The translations under genes and the position numbers were made by a program. 64,000 nt of DNA from Nitrospirillum pindoramense (GTDB lineage: Bacteria; Pseudomonadota; Alphaproteobacteria; Azospirillales; Azospirillaceae): assembly GCF_007827955.1 (NCBI RefSeq), contig NZ_VITR01000005.1, positions 1-64,000 of the forward strand, given 5' to 3'. Under the pieces are notes generated by a model, which saw only the letters and a list, made by a program, of their open reading frames with translations, ran no database searches and was not told the origin of the DNA. This document shows positions 26,953 through 37,420 of the stretch, in pieces (the first letter of the stretch is position 1; the number at the start of each line of letters is the position of its first letter).

Positions 26953-28417
26953 TGGCGGACACCACCCGGAACACGCCCCTCGGTTCGCTGAGCGCGCGCC
27001 GGACGCGCTGAACAACCCGCAACTGCGCCGCAACTTCCGCCGGGCCATGGACGGCCTGATGGCCAAGCGCGCCGCCCAGTTCCCCGACCCCGCCTATTGG
27101 GCGGAGCTGCGGGCGCGCGGGGCGGCGGTGAAGGCCCGCGCCCTGGCCAAGCTGCCGGACCTGCTGGAACGCCTCGAAACCAACCTGACCGCCAACGGCG
27201 TCCAGGTGCATTGGGCGGAGACGACGGAGGAGGCCAACGCCATCGTCCTGGGCATCCTGCAGCAGGCGGGCGCCCGCACCGTCATCAAGGGCAAGTCCAT
27301 GGTGTCGGAGGAGATGCACCTGAACGCCCATCTGGAGCGGCACGGCATCACGGCGGTGGAATCCGACCTGGGCGAATACATCATCCAACTGGCGGGGGAG
27401 ACGCCGTCCCACATCGTCATGCCCTGCATCCACAAGAACAAGGCCGAGATTTCGGACCTGTTCGCGGAGAAGATCCCGGACCAGCCGCGCACCGACGACG
27501 TGGATGAGCTCACCGCCGCCGCCCGCCGTGTGCTGCGTGAGCGTTTCGCCAACGCCGACGCCGGCATTTCCGGCGTCAATTTCGCGGTGGCGGAGACGGG
27601 CACCCTGGTGCTGATCGAGAATGAGGGCAACGGCCGCCTGTCCACCACCCTGCCGCCGCTGCACATCGCCGTGACCGGCATCGAGAAGGTGGTGGAGTTC
27701 CTGGACGACGTCCCGCCCCTGCTGGCCCTGCTGACCCGATCCGCCACCGGCCAGCCCATCACCACCTATGTCAACATGATCAGCGGCCCCCGGAAAGCCG
27801 GGGAGAAGGACGGCCCCACCGCCGTGCATCTGGTGCTGCTGGATGCCGGGCGCAGCCGCGTCTACCAGGATGTGGAGCTGGCGGACACGCTGCGCTGCAT
27901 CCGCTGTGCGGCCTGCATGAACCATTGCCCGGTCTACACCCGCGTCGGCGGCCACACCTACAACGCCATCTACCCCGGCCCCATCGGCAAGATCCTGACG
28001 CCGCAGCTGCAGGGCCTGGACGCCGCCGGCGACCAGCCCCACGCCTCCACCCTGTGCAACGCCTGCGCCGAGGTCTGCCCGGTCAAGATCCCCATCCCCG
28101 ACCTGCTGGTGCGCCTGCGCCGGGAGGCGGTGCGGCCGACCGAGACGCCAGCCACGCACCTTCCCGTGGTGAAAGATGGCGGGGCGGAGCGGTCGTGGAA
28201 GGAAAGCCTGGTCTGGGCCGGCTGGCGCCTGGTCTATACCCGGCCGCTGCTGTACCGCATGGTGACCCGCGCCCTGGCCTGGGGCGGCAACTGGGTGCCG
28301 GCCAGCGCCCCATTGATGCGCGACTGGACCAAGGCGCGGGCGAGGCCCCGCTTCAAGCCCCGCACCCTGCACGACCTGGCGCGGGAGCGCGGCTACCTGA
28401 ACGAGGTGCCGAAATGA
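26942..28417 (+). CDS. lutB: L-lactate oxidation iron-sulfur subunit LutB/LldF
   Basis: 491 residues. The N-terminal two thirds is the LUD domain (KGKSMVSEEMHLNAHLE, GINFAVAETG-type segment near residue 215). Two 4Fe-4S sites follow: CIRCAACMNHCPVY (about residue 319) and CNACAEVCPVKIP (about 372). The first nine residues overlap the lutA end in another frame, indicating coupled translation. It forms the electron-transfer centre of the LutABC complex. Confidence 0.94.
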   Translation: MAADGGHHPEHAPRFAERAPDALNNPQLRRNFRRAMDGLMAKRAAQFPDPAYWAELRARGAAVKARALAKLPDLLERLETNLTANGVQVHWAETTEEANAIVLGILQQAGARTVIKGKSMVSEEMHLNAHLERHGITAVESDLGEYIIQLAGETPSHIVMPCIHKNKAEISDLFAEKIPDQPRTDDVDELTAAARRVLRERFANADAGISGVNFAVAETGTLVLIENEGNGRLSTTLPPLHIAVTGIEKVVEFLDDVPPLLALLTRSATGQPITTYVNMISGPRKAGEKDGPTAVHLVLLDAGRSRVYQDVELADTLRCIRCAACMNHCPVYTRVGGHTYNAIYPGPIGKILTPQLQGLDAAGDQPHASTLCNACAEVCPVKIPIPDLLVRLRREAVRPTETPATHLPVVKDGGAERSWKESLVWAGWRLVYTRPLLYRMVTRALAWGGNWVPASAPLMRDWTKARARPRFKPRTLHDLARERGYLNEVPK

Positions 28418-29082
28418 GCACCGCCTCAAACACGGCAAGGGCCAATATCCTGGGCCGCCTGAAGGCTGCCCCCGGCCGGCCGGGCCCCGACCTGCCGCCC
28501 TGGACGCCGCCCACCTACGCGGACAAGCTGGCCCGCTTCCGCCAGATGGCGGAGGCCAACCACGCCGAGATCCATGATGTCACCGCGTCCAACTGGCCGC
28601 AGCGGCTGGCCACCCTCCTGAACAACCGCGGCCTGCGCAATCTCATGATCGCGCCCGGCACGCCCCGGGGCGACGCGCTGGTGCAGGCGGCGGCCCAGGG
28701 CGTACCGCTGCCGCCGCTGGTGCCCTATGACCAGTCGGTGGAGGCGCTGAAGGACGCGCTGGTGCACCAGGTGGATGCCGGCCTGACCGGCACGCGCGGC
28801 GCCATCGCCGAGACGGGCACCCTGATCCTGTGGCCCACGGCGCAGGAGCCGCGCCTGCTGTCGCTGCTGCCGCCCCTGCACATCGCCGTGCTGGAGGAGG
28901 ACACGCTGCACGACACGCTGGCGGCGGCGGTGCGGGACCAGGGCTGGGCGGCGGCGGGCATGCCCACCAATGCCCTGTTGATTTCCGGGCCGTCCAAGAC
29001 CTCCGATATTGAGCAGACGCTGGCCTACGGGGTCCATGGCCCCAAGGAACTGATCATCCTGTTGGTGAAAAAAGGGGAGTGA
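28414..29082 (+). CDS. lutC: L-lactate oxidation subunit LutC/LldG (LUD domain)
   Basis: 222 residues from the ATG overlapping the lutB stop by four bases; longer upstream frames are out-of-frame reading of lutB. It is a LUD-domain protein with ALVHQVDAGLTGTRGAIAETGTLI and GPSKTSDIEQTLAYGVHGPKE, the standard C-terminal signature. It completes the LutABC (LldEFG) L-lactate dehydrogenase. Confidence 0.94.
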   Translation: MSTASNTARANILGRLKAAPGRPGPDLPPWTPPTYADKLARFRQMAEANHAEIHDVTASNWPQRLATLLNNRGLRNLMIAPGTPRGDALVQAAAQGVPLPPLVPYDQSVEALKDALVHQVDAGLTGTRGAIAETGTLILWPTAQEPRLLSLLPPLHIAVLEEDTLHDTLAAAVRDQGWAAAGMPTNALLISGPSKTSDIEQTLAYGVHGPKELIILLVKKGE

Positions 29083-29088
29083 GCGGCC

Positions 29089-31929
29089 ATGCCAGACAGC
29101 ATCGTGAACCCAGCCGTCATGCCTGATTACGACGCCCTGCGGGCCGAGCTGGCGGGCGTGGTGCCGGCGGACCGGCTGATCACCGACCCGCTGCGCCGCC
29201 TGGCCTATGGCACGGACGCCAGCTTCTACCGCCTGGTCCCTAAGCTGGTGGTGCGGGTGGACAGCGAGGGGGAGGTGAGCCAGGTGCTGGCCGCCTGCCG
29301 CCGGCACAACACCCCCGTCACCTTCCGCGCCGCCGGCACCTCCCTCTCCGGCCAGGCCATCACCGACAGCCTGCTGATGGTGCTGGGCGACGGCTGGCAC
29401 CGCTCCGTCATCAACGACGACGGCAGCGTCATCAAGGTGCAGCCCGGCATCATCGGGGCGGAGGTCAACCGCCGCCTGGCGCCCTATGGCCGCAAGATCG
29501 GGCCGGACCCCGCCTCCATCGAGAGCTGCAAGATCGGCGGCATCGCCGCCAACAACTCCTCGGGCATGTGCTGCGGCACGCACGAGAACACCTACAAGAC
29601 CATGCTGTCGCTGCGCTTCATGCTGGCGGACGGCACCCTGGTCGACACCGGCGATCCGGCCAGCGTGGCGTCCTTCCGCGTCAGCCATGCCGACCTCTTG
29701 GCCACGCTGGACGCCATGGGCCAGAGGGTGCGGGGGGATGAGGCGCTGGCCAACCGCATCCGGCGCAAGTTCGCCATCAAGAACACCACCGGCTACAGTC
29801 TGAACGCCCTGGTGGATTACCAGGACCCGGTCGACATCCTGGCCCACCTGCTGATCGGGTCGGAGGGGACGCTGGGCTTCATCGCGGAGGTCACCTACCG
29901 CACCGTGCCGGAACTGGCGGACAAGGCCAGCGCCCTGCTGCTGTTCCCCGACATCGTCGAGGCCGGGCGCGCCGCCTGCCTGCTGAACGGCGGGCCGGTG
30001 GCGGCGGTGGAGCTGATGGACCGCGCCAGCCTGCGCAGCGCCAAGGGCCAGCCGGGATTGCCGCCCGAGATCGACGGCATGGGGGAGGACGTCGCCTCCC
30101 TGCTGGTGGAAACCCGCGCCGTCAGCCCAGAGGCCTTGCAGGAGAACATCGCCGCCATCGGGCGGTTGCTGGGCGGTGTCACCCTGCTGCAGCCGCCGGC
30201 CTTCACCACCGACCCGGCGGAATACGCCAAGCTGTGGAAGATCCGGAAGGGCCTGATCCCCACCATCGGCGCCATGCGCCAGACCGGCACCAGCGTCATC
30301 ATCGAGGACGTGGCCTTCCGCATCGAGGACCTGGCCGACGCCTGCCGCGACATGCGGGTGCTGTTCGACAAGCACGGCTATCCCGACGCCATCCTCATGG
30401 GCCACGCCCTGGCCGGCAATTTGCACTTCGTCTTCGCCCAGGATTTCAGCACCGACGCGGAGATCGAGCGGCACGCCCGCTTCATGGATGAGTTGGTCCA
30501 TATCGTGGTGGAGAAGTACGACGGCTCGCTGAAGGCGGAACACGGCACCGGCCGCAACATGGCCCCCTTCGTCGAGCTGGAATGGGGCCAGGCGGCCACG
30601 GCGCTGATGTGGGAGATCAAGCGCCTGCTGGACCCGGGCAACCTGCTGAACCCCGGCGTGCTGCTGAACACCAACCCGCGCCTGCACCTGGAGAACCTGA
30701 AGCCCCTGCCCCCGGCGCACACCATCGTCGACACCTGCATGGAATGCGGCTTTTGTGAGAAGATGTGCCCGTCCCACGGCATGACGCTAAGCCCGCGCCA
30801 GCGCATCACCGGCCTGCGGGAGATCGCGCGCCTCACGGCCCTGGGGGACCCGGCGACGGAGCTGCGGGATCTCTACGACCATCACGCCATCGACACCTGT
30901 GCCGCCTGCGGCCTGTGCGCCACCGCCTGCCCCGTGGGCATCGAGACCGGGCAGTTGACCAAGGCCCTGCGCGCCCGCCGCCACGGGAAAACCGCCCGCA
31001 CCGTGGCCGGGGTGATGGCCCGCCATTTCGGCATGGTGCTGGCCGGCATGCGCGGCGCCCTGAACCTGGCGGCCTTCGCCGGACAAGCGGTGGGGCCGAG
31101 GAAGGTGGCCAGCCTGGCCGCCCATGCCCGCAAGCTGTCGGGCGACCGCCTGCCCCATGTCGGCCCCAACCTGCCGGAGGGGGCCAGCACGGCCTGGCTG
31201 AAGGACGTGCCGCCCTCCACCGCTGTGGGCGAGCCGGTGGTCTACCTCGCCGCCTGCGCCGGCCGCACCTTTGGCCCGGCGGTGGAGGATGGGGAGAGCG
31301 ACCCCTTGCCCGCCGTCACCCTGCGCGTGCTGGAGCGCGCGGGCTTCCGCGCCATCGTGCCGGACAACCTGCCCAACCTGTGCTGCGGCCTGGCCTTCGA
31401 GTCCGAAGGCATGACCGAGGCGGCGGACGCCAAGGCGGCGGAGATGGAGGCGGCGCTGAAGGCCGCCAGCGACAATGGCCGCATCCCCATCGTCATGGAC
31501 GCCAGCGCCTGCACCCAGCGCATGAAGACCTGGCTGGCCGGCCGCCTTCCAGTGAAGGATCTGGTGGAGTTCCTGGCGCAGGACGCCCTGCCCCGCCTGA
31601 CGCCCACGCCACAGGCGGAGCCGGTGCTGCTGCACCTCAACTGTGCGGCCCGCAAGATGGGCATAGACCCGCAGGCGGCGGCCGTGGCCAAGGCCTGCGC
31701 CACCCAGGTGGTGGTGCCGGAGCGGGTGGGCTGCTGCGGTTTCGCCGGCGACAAGGGCTTTCATGAGCCGGAGCTGAACGACCACGCCCTGCGCTTCCTG
31801 GCACCCCAGGTGCCGACGGGCTGCGTCGCCGGCTATTCCAGCAACCGAACCTGTGAGATCGGCCTGGCCGACCATGCCGGCGTGCCCTATCGCCATCTGG
31901 TCTACCTGGTCGACCGGGCCACGCGCTGA
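29089..31929 (+). CDS. dld: FAD- and Fe-S-containing D-lactate dehydrogenase (Dld-II-like)
   Basis: 946 residues in one chain. An FAD-binding PCMH domain covers about residues 45-260 (FRAAGTSLSGQ, GGIAANNSSGMCCGTHENTY), an FAD-oxidase C-terminal domain runs to about 535 (AEHGTGRNMAPFVELEWG), 4Fe-4S sites follow at CMECGFCEKMCPSHG (about 550) and CAACGLCATACPVG (about 604), and CCG domains at NLCCGLAFESEGM (about 762) and VGCCGFAGDKGF (about 881). This layout matches Dld-II of Shewanella, which oxidises D-lactate and passes electrons to the respiratory chain and is co-encoded with lldEFG and lldP exactly as here. A broader 2-hydroxyacid or glycolate specificity is possible. Confidence 0.9.
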   Translation: MPDSIVNPAVMPDYDALRAELAGVVPADRLITDPLRRLAYGTDASFYRLVPKLVVRVDSEGEVSQVLAACRRHNTPVTFRAAGTSLSGQAITDSLLMVLGDGWHRSVINDDGSVIKVQPGIIGAEVNRRLAPYGRKIGPDPASIESCKIGGIAANNSSGMCCGTHENTYKTMLSLRFMLADGTLVDTGDPASVASFRVSHADLLATLDAMGQRVRGDEALANRIRRKFAIKNTTGYSLNALVDYQDPVDILAHLLIGSEGTLGFIAEVTYRTVPELADKASALLLFPDIVEAGRAACLLNGGPVAAVELMDRASLRSAKGQPGLPPEIDGMGEDVASLLVETRAVSPEALQENIAAIGRLLGGVTLLQPPAFTTDPAEYAKLWKIRKGLIPTIGAMRQTGTSVIIEDVAFRIEDLADACRDMRVLFDKHGYPDAILMGHALAGNLHFVFAQDFSTDAEIERHARFMDELVHIVVEKYDGSLKAEHGTGRNMAPFVELEWGQAATALMWEIKRLLDPGNLLNPGVLLNTNPRLHLENLKPLPPAHTIVDTCMECGFCEKMCPSHGMTLSPRQRITGLREIARLTALGDPATELRDLYDHHAIDTCAACGLCATACPVGIETGQLTKALRARRHGKTARTVAGVMARHFGMVLAGMRGALNLAAFAGQAVGPRKVASLAAHARKLSGDRLPHVGPNLPEGASTAWLKDVPPSTAVGEPVVYLAACAGRTFGPAVEDGESDPLPAVTLRVLERAGFRAIVPDNLPNLCCGLAFESEGMTEAADAKAAEMEAALKAASDNGRIPIVMDASACTQRMKTWLAGRLPVKDLVEFLAQDALPRLTPTPQAEPVLLHLNCAARKMGIDPQAAAVAKACATQVVVPERVGCCGFAGDKGFHEPELNDHALRFLAPQVPTGCVAGYSSNRTCEIGLADHAGVPYRHLVYLVDRATR

Positions 31930-32093
31930 CGGGCCTATTCCCGACCAGACCTTACAGGCCCCATACGCGCCGTTGACGGCGCCCGCCGCTGCCCCTACCC
32001 ATATCGGGCGTCGGCAACACAGTGCGTCACAAATCCACGCGCGGGCCGGTCAACGGCCGCGCATGATACGAGAGAACTCAGGGGAGATTGACC

Positions 32094-34289
32094 ATGACGG
32101 CACGGGTTACGGCCGGGCATCTTCAGGTGGCGCAGGAACTGTTCGACTTTGTGGAGAACGAGGTCCTGCCCGGCACCGGATTGTCGGTGGAAACGTTCTG
32201 GCAGGGGGTGGACACCCTGGCGCATGAGCTGACGCCGGTGAACCGCGACCTGCTGGCCAAGCGCGACGCGATCCAGCAGCAGATCGATGAGTGGCATCGC
32301 GGCCAGAAGGGCCGGCCCTTCGACGGCGCCGCCTACCGCGCCTTCCTGTCGGCCATCGGCTATATCCAGCCCGAGGGGCCGGACTTCAGCGTCAGCACCG
32401 CCAATGTGGATGCGGAGATCGCCACCATCGCCGGCCCGCAGCTGGTGGTGCCGGTGATGAACGCCCGCTATGCCCTGAACGCCGCCAACGCCCGCTGGGG
32501 CAGCCTGTACGATGCCCTCTACGGCACCGACGCCCTGCCCGAGGAGGATGGGGCGGAGCGTGGCCGCGGCTACAACCCCATCCGCGGCGCCAAGGTCATC
32601 GCCTTCGGCCGCACCTTCCTGGACCAGTCCTTCCCCCTGGCCCAGGGTTCCCACCGCGACGCCACCGGCTACGCCATCGTGGACGGCGCCCTGGCCGTGA
32701 CGCTGGAGGGCGGGGCCACCACCGGCCTGGCCGACCCCAGCCGCCTGTCCGGCTGGCAGGGCGACGCCGCCGCCCCGGTTGTGATCCTGCTGTGCCGCCA
32801 CGGCCTGCATGCCGAGATCCACATCGACGCCGGCCACCGCATCGGGCGCGAGGACAAGGCCCACGTGGCCGACATCGTGCTGGAATCCGCCATCACCGCC
32901 ATCATGGATTGCGAGGATTCGGTGGCCGCCGTGGACGCCGCCGACAAGGTGCTGGCCTACCGCAACTGGCTGGGCCTGATGAACGGCACCCTGACCGCCC
33001 AGTTCGAGAAGGGCGGCCAGACGGTGGACCGCCACCTGAACCCGGACCGCGTCTACACCGCCCCGGGGGGCAAGACCCTGACCCTGCCGGGCCGCAGCCT
33101 GATGCTGGTGCGTAACGTCGGCCACCTGATGACCTCGGACGCCGTGCTGCTGGCCGACGGCAGCAACATCCCCGAGGGCATCCTGGATGCCATCATGACC
33201 AGCACCATCGCCCTGCATGACCTGCGGCGCGACGGCGTGGGCGACACCCCGGCCGTGCGCAACAGCCGCGCCGGCAGCGTCTATATCGTGAAGCCCAAGA
33301 TGCACGGGCCGGAGGAGGTGGCGTTCGCCAACCGCCTGTTCGGCGCGGTGGAGCAGATGCTGGGCCTGGCGCCCAACACCCTGAAGATGGGCATCATGGA
33401 TGAGGAGCGGCGCACCACCGTCAACCTCAAGGAATGCATCCGCGCCGCCCAGCACCGGGTGGTGTTCATCAACACCGGCTTCCTGGACCGCACCGGCGAC
33501 GAGATCCACACCTCGATGGAAGCCGGCCCCATGGTGCGCAAGAACGACATCAAGGGCACGGCCTGGATCAAGGCGTATGAGGACTGGAACGTCGACACCG
33601 GCCTGGCCTGCGGCCTGAAGGGCCGGGCGCAAATCGGCAAGGGCATGTGGGCCATGCCCGACCGGATGGCGGACATGCTGGCCACCAAGATCGCCCACCC
33701 CCAGGCCGGCGCCAACACCGCCTGGGTGCCCTCCCCCACCGCCGCCACCCTGCACGCCCTGCACTACCACACCGTGGACGTGGCCGCCCGCCAGGCCGTG
33801 CTGGCCGGCCACCGCCGCGCCAAGCTGGAGGACATCCTCACCCCCCCGCTGGCGAACGGCGCCAATTGGTCGGAGGAGGAAATCCAGCAGGAACTGGACA
33901 ACAACGCCCAGGGCATCCTGGGCTATGTCGTCCGCTGGGTGGACCAGGGTGTCGGCTGCTCCAAGGTGCCGGACATCAACAACATCGGCCTGATGGAAGA
34001 CCGCGCCACCCTGCGCATCAGCAGCCAGCACATCGCCAACTGGCTGCACCACGGCATCTGCACCAAGGAACAGGTGCGGGCGACCCTGGAGCGCATGGCC
34101 GCCGTGGTCGACCAGCAGAACGCCGGCGACCCCGCCTACACCCCCATGGCCCCGCACTTCGGCCACAGCATCGCCTTCCAGGCCGCCTGCGACCTGGTGT
34201 TCGACGGGGTGCGCCAGCCCAACGGCTACACCGAACCGGTGCTGCACCGCCGCCGGGCGGAGGCCAAGGCGCGGCAGGCGGGGGCGTAG
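32094..34289 (+). CDS. glcB: Malate synthase G
   Basis: 731 residues (E. coli GlcB 723) from the ATG with AGGGGAG (32080-32086) 7 bases upstream; a TTG two codons earlier is unlikely. Family blocks present: [81 protein letters not shown] and [20 protein letters not shown]. It condenses glyoxylate with acetyl-CoA to malate. It follows dld by 164 bases and likely belongs to the same metabolic theme, since glycolate or lactate oxidation can yield glyoxylate and pyruvate. No FCD operator was seen ahead of it. Confidence 0.96.
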   Translation: MTARVTAGHLQVAQELFDFVENEVLPGTGLSVETFWQGVDTLAHELTPVNRDLLAKRDAIQQQIDEWHRGQKGRPFDGAAYRAFLSAIGYIQPEGPDFSVSTANVDAEIATIAGPQLVVPVMNARYALNAANARWGSLYDALYGTDALPEEDGAERGRGYNPIRGAKVIAFGRTFLDQSFPLAQGSHRDATGYAIVDGALAVTLEGGATTGLADPSRLSGWQGDAAAPVVILLCRHGLHAEIHIDAGHRIGREDKAHVADIVLESAITAIMDCEDSVAAVDAADKVLAYRNWLGLMNGTLTAQFEKGGQTVDRHLNPDRVYTAPGGKTLTLPGRSLMLVRNVGHLMTSDAVLLADGSNIPEGILDAIMTSTIALHDLRRDGVGDTPAVRNSRAGSVYIVKPKMHGPEEVAFANRLFGAVEQMLGLAPNTLKMGIMDEERRTTVNLKECIRAAQHRVVFINTGFLDRTGDEIHTSMEAGPMVRKNDIKGTAWIKAYEDWNVDTGLACGLKGRAQIGKGMWAMPDRMADMLATKIAHPQAGANTAWVPSPTAATLHALHYHTVDVAARQAVLAGHRRAKLEDILTPPLANGANWSEEEIQQELDNNAQGILGYVVRWVDQGVGCSKVPDINNIGLMEDRATLRISSQHIANWLHHGICTKEQVRATLERMAAVVDQQNAGDPAYTPMAPHFGHSIAFQAACDLVFDGVRQPNGYTEPVLHRRRAEAKARQAGA

Positions 34290-34318
34290 GCGCGGGGGCT
34301 GGGTTTGGAGTGAGGGTT

Positions 34319-34362
34319 GAGAAGGGGCGGGACCGTGGGGGCGCCCCTTCTCCTATTTTATT
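34319..34362 (+). terminator. Terminator of glcB
   Basis: Perfect 11-bp stem (34319-34329 with 34342-34352) with a 12-base loop, followed by the T-rich CTATTTTATT. It is 30 bases after the glcB stop. Confidence 0.85.
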
Positions 34363-34383
34363 CAGGGCGCGAGCAAACAGAAA

Positions 34384-35886
34384 TTACGTAACAGAAGGCG
34401 CCTCAATTCCCAAACGCATCCGAATTGCGTTCACTTTTGGACGAAGTATGTCCGAGTTTTTTTCAACATAAATCGATATTAATCCCCTTCTCATAATAAT
34501 CTCGGAAATGAATCCAAGTTTTTCGCCAAGCTTAGAAAAATATAAATGAGGATCAGTTGTGTCAATTTTGACAGCTTTAATTGTCGAGATAATTATATCT
34601 TGCTTCACTGAGGGGCATTGGCATCGCTGCTGCACAAGCGCAGACATTTCTTCCGCATTGTCATGGACAAATCCAAATACAATCGAATCTGGTGTTCCAT
34701 CGGGCAATTCAATTACCCCGTCATTTGGCTCCGCAAGAGGCGGATTGTCGCCGTCAATGACAGCAACCGCTGGCGCTTTAACGGTGGGATTTGCTTTATG
34801 ATGCTTGAGGACTTCAATAACAAACGGATATCCACCCGCCTTATGCACCTGTACTTGGTCAAAAATGTCGCGTGCATACTGCCTTAACATTTCCTCTACG
34901 AGGTCTTTAGCGAAATCATCCTCTACAAAGATAACCGCATTTTTTGATACCGTGCCCGTAAGGGCACGAAGGCTTTCAATGGTCAACTTAACCTGATAAG
35001 CAGTCCCATCGATACACGCCCAGATAGCCTTTTGCGGCAGAACCTCTAACGCATATTCCGAGTGAGTCGTAAAAACAATTTGAGCCCTTTTACGCTTCGC
35101 AACATCTAATAAATATTCTACCATTTTGTGTGTTGCCAGAGGATGTAATCCATTTTCAATTTCCTCAACTAGTATGAGAGAATTATCGATTGCGTCTTCA
35201 ATACGTGACACCATCTCTATAATAGACGCCTCACCTGCACCAAAATGAAATTGAGAGTAATCATTTTTCTGATGCATGCCTACGAGAATACTCTTAGATG
35301 GATCAGATTTAAGAGATACACGCTCATAATGTTTTGCGTCTTTCCCTAAAATTCGACTAACACATTGAATTATTGCCTCAGGAATGGGCGTCTTAACAAT
35401 TTCTTTGTTTTGATTAATTCCGATGAACTGCTTGAATTTTGTCTGTTCGTTAGCTGGAACCGTGCGCTGAATCGGAATCACAACCACATTGCGCTCGGCA
35501 ACCGTGTCCCGTCTCCACTTCGCCGCAACGAAACGCGCATTCCGCTGTATCGGCCCAGTTTTACTAGCTTTTCGATCGACAATTTCATATTCGATGCGCC
35601 AGTTCGCCATACTGGTGTCACCAATATTCGACTTTGGGAAGAAGTCACCAGGCCTTACGTCTTTGTAAGCAAGGGCAACCGCACCAAGTATAGTGGATTT
35701 TCCGCCACCGTTAGTACCTATTATTGCAGTTACTGGAAAATCAAAATTAATCTTTTGGTTCGTAAAGCTTCTAACGTTTACAAGCCTCAAGCTATGTAAA
35801 TATTTATCATAAGAAAGCTTCTTTACTTTCTCTTCCAAGCTCTCAATATCACTATGCCGCACGTCCATTTTATGATTAACCTTCAT
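34384..35886 (-). CDS. OLD-family ATPase with TOPRIM nuclease domain; candidate phage-defence protein
   Basis: 500 residues in AT-rich DNA. The SMC/ABC-type ATPase has Walker A GTNGGGKST (57-65), the signature-like FGAGEAS (215-221), Walker B LILVEEIENGLHP (237-249) and the switch His in VFTTHS (275). A C-terminal TOPRIM domain follows, with the acidic residue of FVEDDFAKDLVEEML (E322) and the DxD of AVIDGDNPP (D378, D380). This is the layout of overcoming-lysogenisation-defect (OLD) nucleases, which include Gabija GajA and other anti-phage effectors. No UvrD-like GajB or reverse transcriptase is adjacent, so it would be a stand-alone class 1-like OLD. No ribosome site is evident before the ATG; M7 is an alternative start. 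Confidence 0.87.
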   Translation of the reverse strand: MKVNHKMDVRHSDIESLEEKVKKLSYDKYLHSLRLVNVRSFTNQKINFDFPVTAIIGTNGGGKSTILGAVALAYKDVRPGDFFPKSNIGDTSMANWRIEYEIVDRKASKTGPIQRNARFVAAKWRRDTVAERNVVVIPIQRTVPANEQTKFKQFIGINQNKEIVKTPIPEAIIQCVSRILGKDAKHYERVSLKSDPSKSILVGMHQKNDYSQFHFGAGEASIIEMVSRIEDAIDNSLILVEEIENGLHPLATHKMVEYLLDVAKRKRAQIVFTTHSEYALEVLPQKAIWACIDGTAYQVKLTIESLRALTGTVSKNAVIFVEDDFAKDLVEEMLRQYARDIFDQVQVHKAGGYPFVIEVLKHHKANPTVKAPAVAVIDGDNPPLAEPNDGVIELPDGTPDSIVFGFVHDNAEEMSALVQQRCQCPSVKQDIIISTIKAVKIDTTDPHLYFSKLGEKLGFISEIIMRRGLISIYVEKNSDILRPKVNAIRMRLGIEAPSVT

Positions 35887-36167
35887 GAGGAGGAAAAAAT
35901 TGGCAAGTTTTCAACAACTTGCTGCGCAATTTGGACATCTAATAGTTAAATTATTTCATGGTTATGATCCAAGAGAGTTTGATCACTGCAGTTTGAATTA
36001 TCGATCGTCGATAAATGTGACCTAGATTCGCGCTTAATTCAACTCCTGATAAAATCTATCAAAAGCACACAACTCCCCCAAACCTTGTCCCCCAGACAAT
36101 CCCGCCCTTGCCCTGCCCGCCCGCCGCTCGTATCGAACCAGGAGCCCCTTGCCTGCGGAGAGCGCCC
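35887..36167. other. AT-rich to GC-rich transition upstream of the OLD gene
   Basis: 281 bases without a gene. The AT-rich part (35887-36080) should hold the leftward promoter of the OLD gene; GC content rises at about 36085, marking the edge of the acquired segment. I saw no integrase, tRNA or clear direct repeat. Confidence 0.45.
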
Positions 36168-36806
36168 ATGGCCGAGATCGACACCCGCCCCATGACCGTC
36201 AGCCCCATCACCCTGACGGGGGCCGTGGTGCGGTTGGAGCCGTTGAGCCAGGATCATCTGCCGGGGCTGATCGCCGTGGGGCTGGACCCGGTGCTGTGGC
36301 GCTGGGTGCCGACGCAGGTGACGACGCCCGATGAGATGCGGGCCTATGTCCACACGGCGCTGGAGGAGCGGGACCGGCATGTCAGCCTGCCCTTCGCCAT
36401 CGTGCACAAGGCCAGCGGGCTGGTCATCGGCAGCACGCGCTATGGCAACATCGACCGCGCCAACCGGCGGGTGGAGATCGGGTGGACCTGGGTGGCGCGG
36501 TCGCACCAGCGCACCGGCGCCAACACCGATGCCAAGCGCCTGCTGCTGACCCACGCCTTCGAGGTCTTGGGCGCCCACCGGGTGGAGTTGAAGACCGACG
36601 CGCTGAACCAGCAGTCCCGCGCCGCCATCGCCCGCATCGGCGCCACGCAGGAAGGCATCTTCCGGTCCCACGTCGTGGTGCCGGCCCGCGTGGGGCCGGG
36701 GGGCGAGGCCATCCCCGCCCGGCTGCGCGACAGCGTCTATTTCTCCATCATCGCCGCCGAGTGGCCGGCGGTGAAGGAGCGGCTGGCGCACCTGGCCCGG
36801 CCCTGA
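36168..36806 (+). CDS. GNAT-family N-acetyltransferase (RimJ/RimL-like)
   Basis: 212 residues from the ATG giving MAEIDTRPMTVSPITLTG. It is a GNAT domain of the RimJ/RimL subgroup: strand LTGAVVRLEPLSQDHLPGL, the acceptor region, RRVEIGWTWVARSHQRTGAN replacing the usual acetyl-CoA-binding loop, then HRVELKTDALNQQSRAAIARIGATQEG. It transfers acetyl from acetyl-CoA to an amine of a protein or small molecule; the substrate is unknown. It stands alone. Confidence 0.88.
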   Translation: MAEIDTRPMTVSPITLTGAVVRLEPLSQDHLPGLIAVGLDPVLWRWVPTQVTTPDEMRAYVHTALEERDRHVSLPFAIVHKASGLVIGSTRYGNIDRANRRVEIGWTWVARSHQRTGANTDAKRLLLTHAFEVLGAHRVELKTDALNQQSRAAIARIGATQEGIFRSHVVVPARVGPGGEAIPARLRDSVYFSIIAAEWPAVKERLAHLARP

Positions 36807-37420
36807 GCCTTCCCCCCTTGGGCGGCCCTGCCCGGCGCCAACACCCCACCAACACCGCCGCGCGCCCTTGACAGGGAAGGCCGCCGGGACGCCGCGCGCC
36901 ATCGCACCCGTCGCAATAGTCGGGCGCCGCCTGTTCGCGGCCTGTATGACTCGCGATCGTCCAGGGCGGCGCGCGCGACAGAGAAATGCATGGTAAATAT
37001 TTCCCGGACTTGCGCGTATTAAGCGAGATGCGAATACAGCATTTCCCTTCCCTACGCGAGTATACCATTAACCAATGATGAACAGCGCGAATTAATAGGC
37101 CGTGCGGCCTTTGCTGGCCAAGACAACCGACCGGCGCCCGGCCAATACCAAACGCTGGAAACAACCGCCGGCCAGGGACTTAGCGGGCCGGCCCCCGAAA
37201 TTACTCATGCACGCGGCCGTGAGATTGTGATAAATTCTGATGTCATCGCCGAAACTTTTTCATATTTCGGCGCGGTGTTCTCATAAAGTAAATAATCCAC
37301 GGTCTTGGCAGACGGATAATGACAGGGTAAGCGAACCCGGTAGCAGCGACGCAGCGTGACGTACCCTTACCCCCTTGGCTTATCCTGGCGCCACTGGTGC
37401 CGCGGAACGACGACCCGACG
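36807..37420. other. Long intergenic region before the sensor kinase gene
   Basis: About 614 bases with no convincing reading frame. GC content falls in 36985-37090 and 37200-37330. Two hairpins are visible: AGGCCG-TG-CGGCCT (37097-37110) and GCCGAAA (37248-37254) with TTTCGGC (37265-37271) around a T-rich loop. It could hold promoters or a small RNA, but neither is demonstrated. Confidence 0.4.

Noticed and set aside
28426-34247. Minus-strand frames of 783 and 750 codons opposite dld and glcB
   Set aside because: Antisense shadows of well-recognised enzymes with no ribosome sites or family motifs.
35887-36100. Retron-type non-coding RNA beside the OLD gene
   Set aside because: No reverse transcriptase in the window and no long inverted repeat; simply an AT-rich promoter region.
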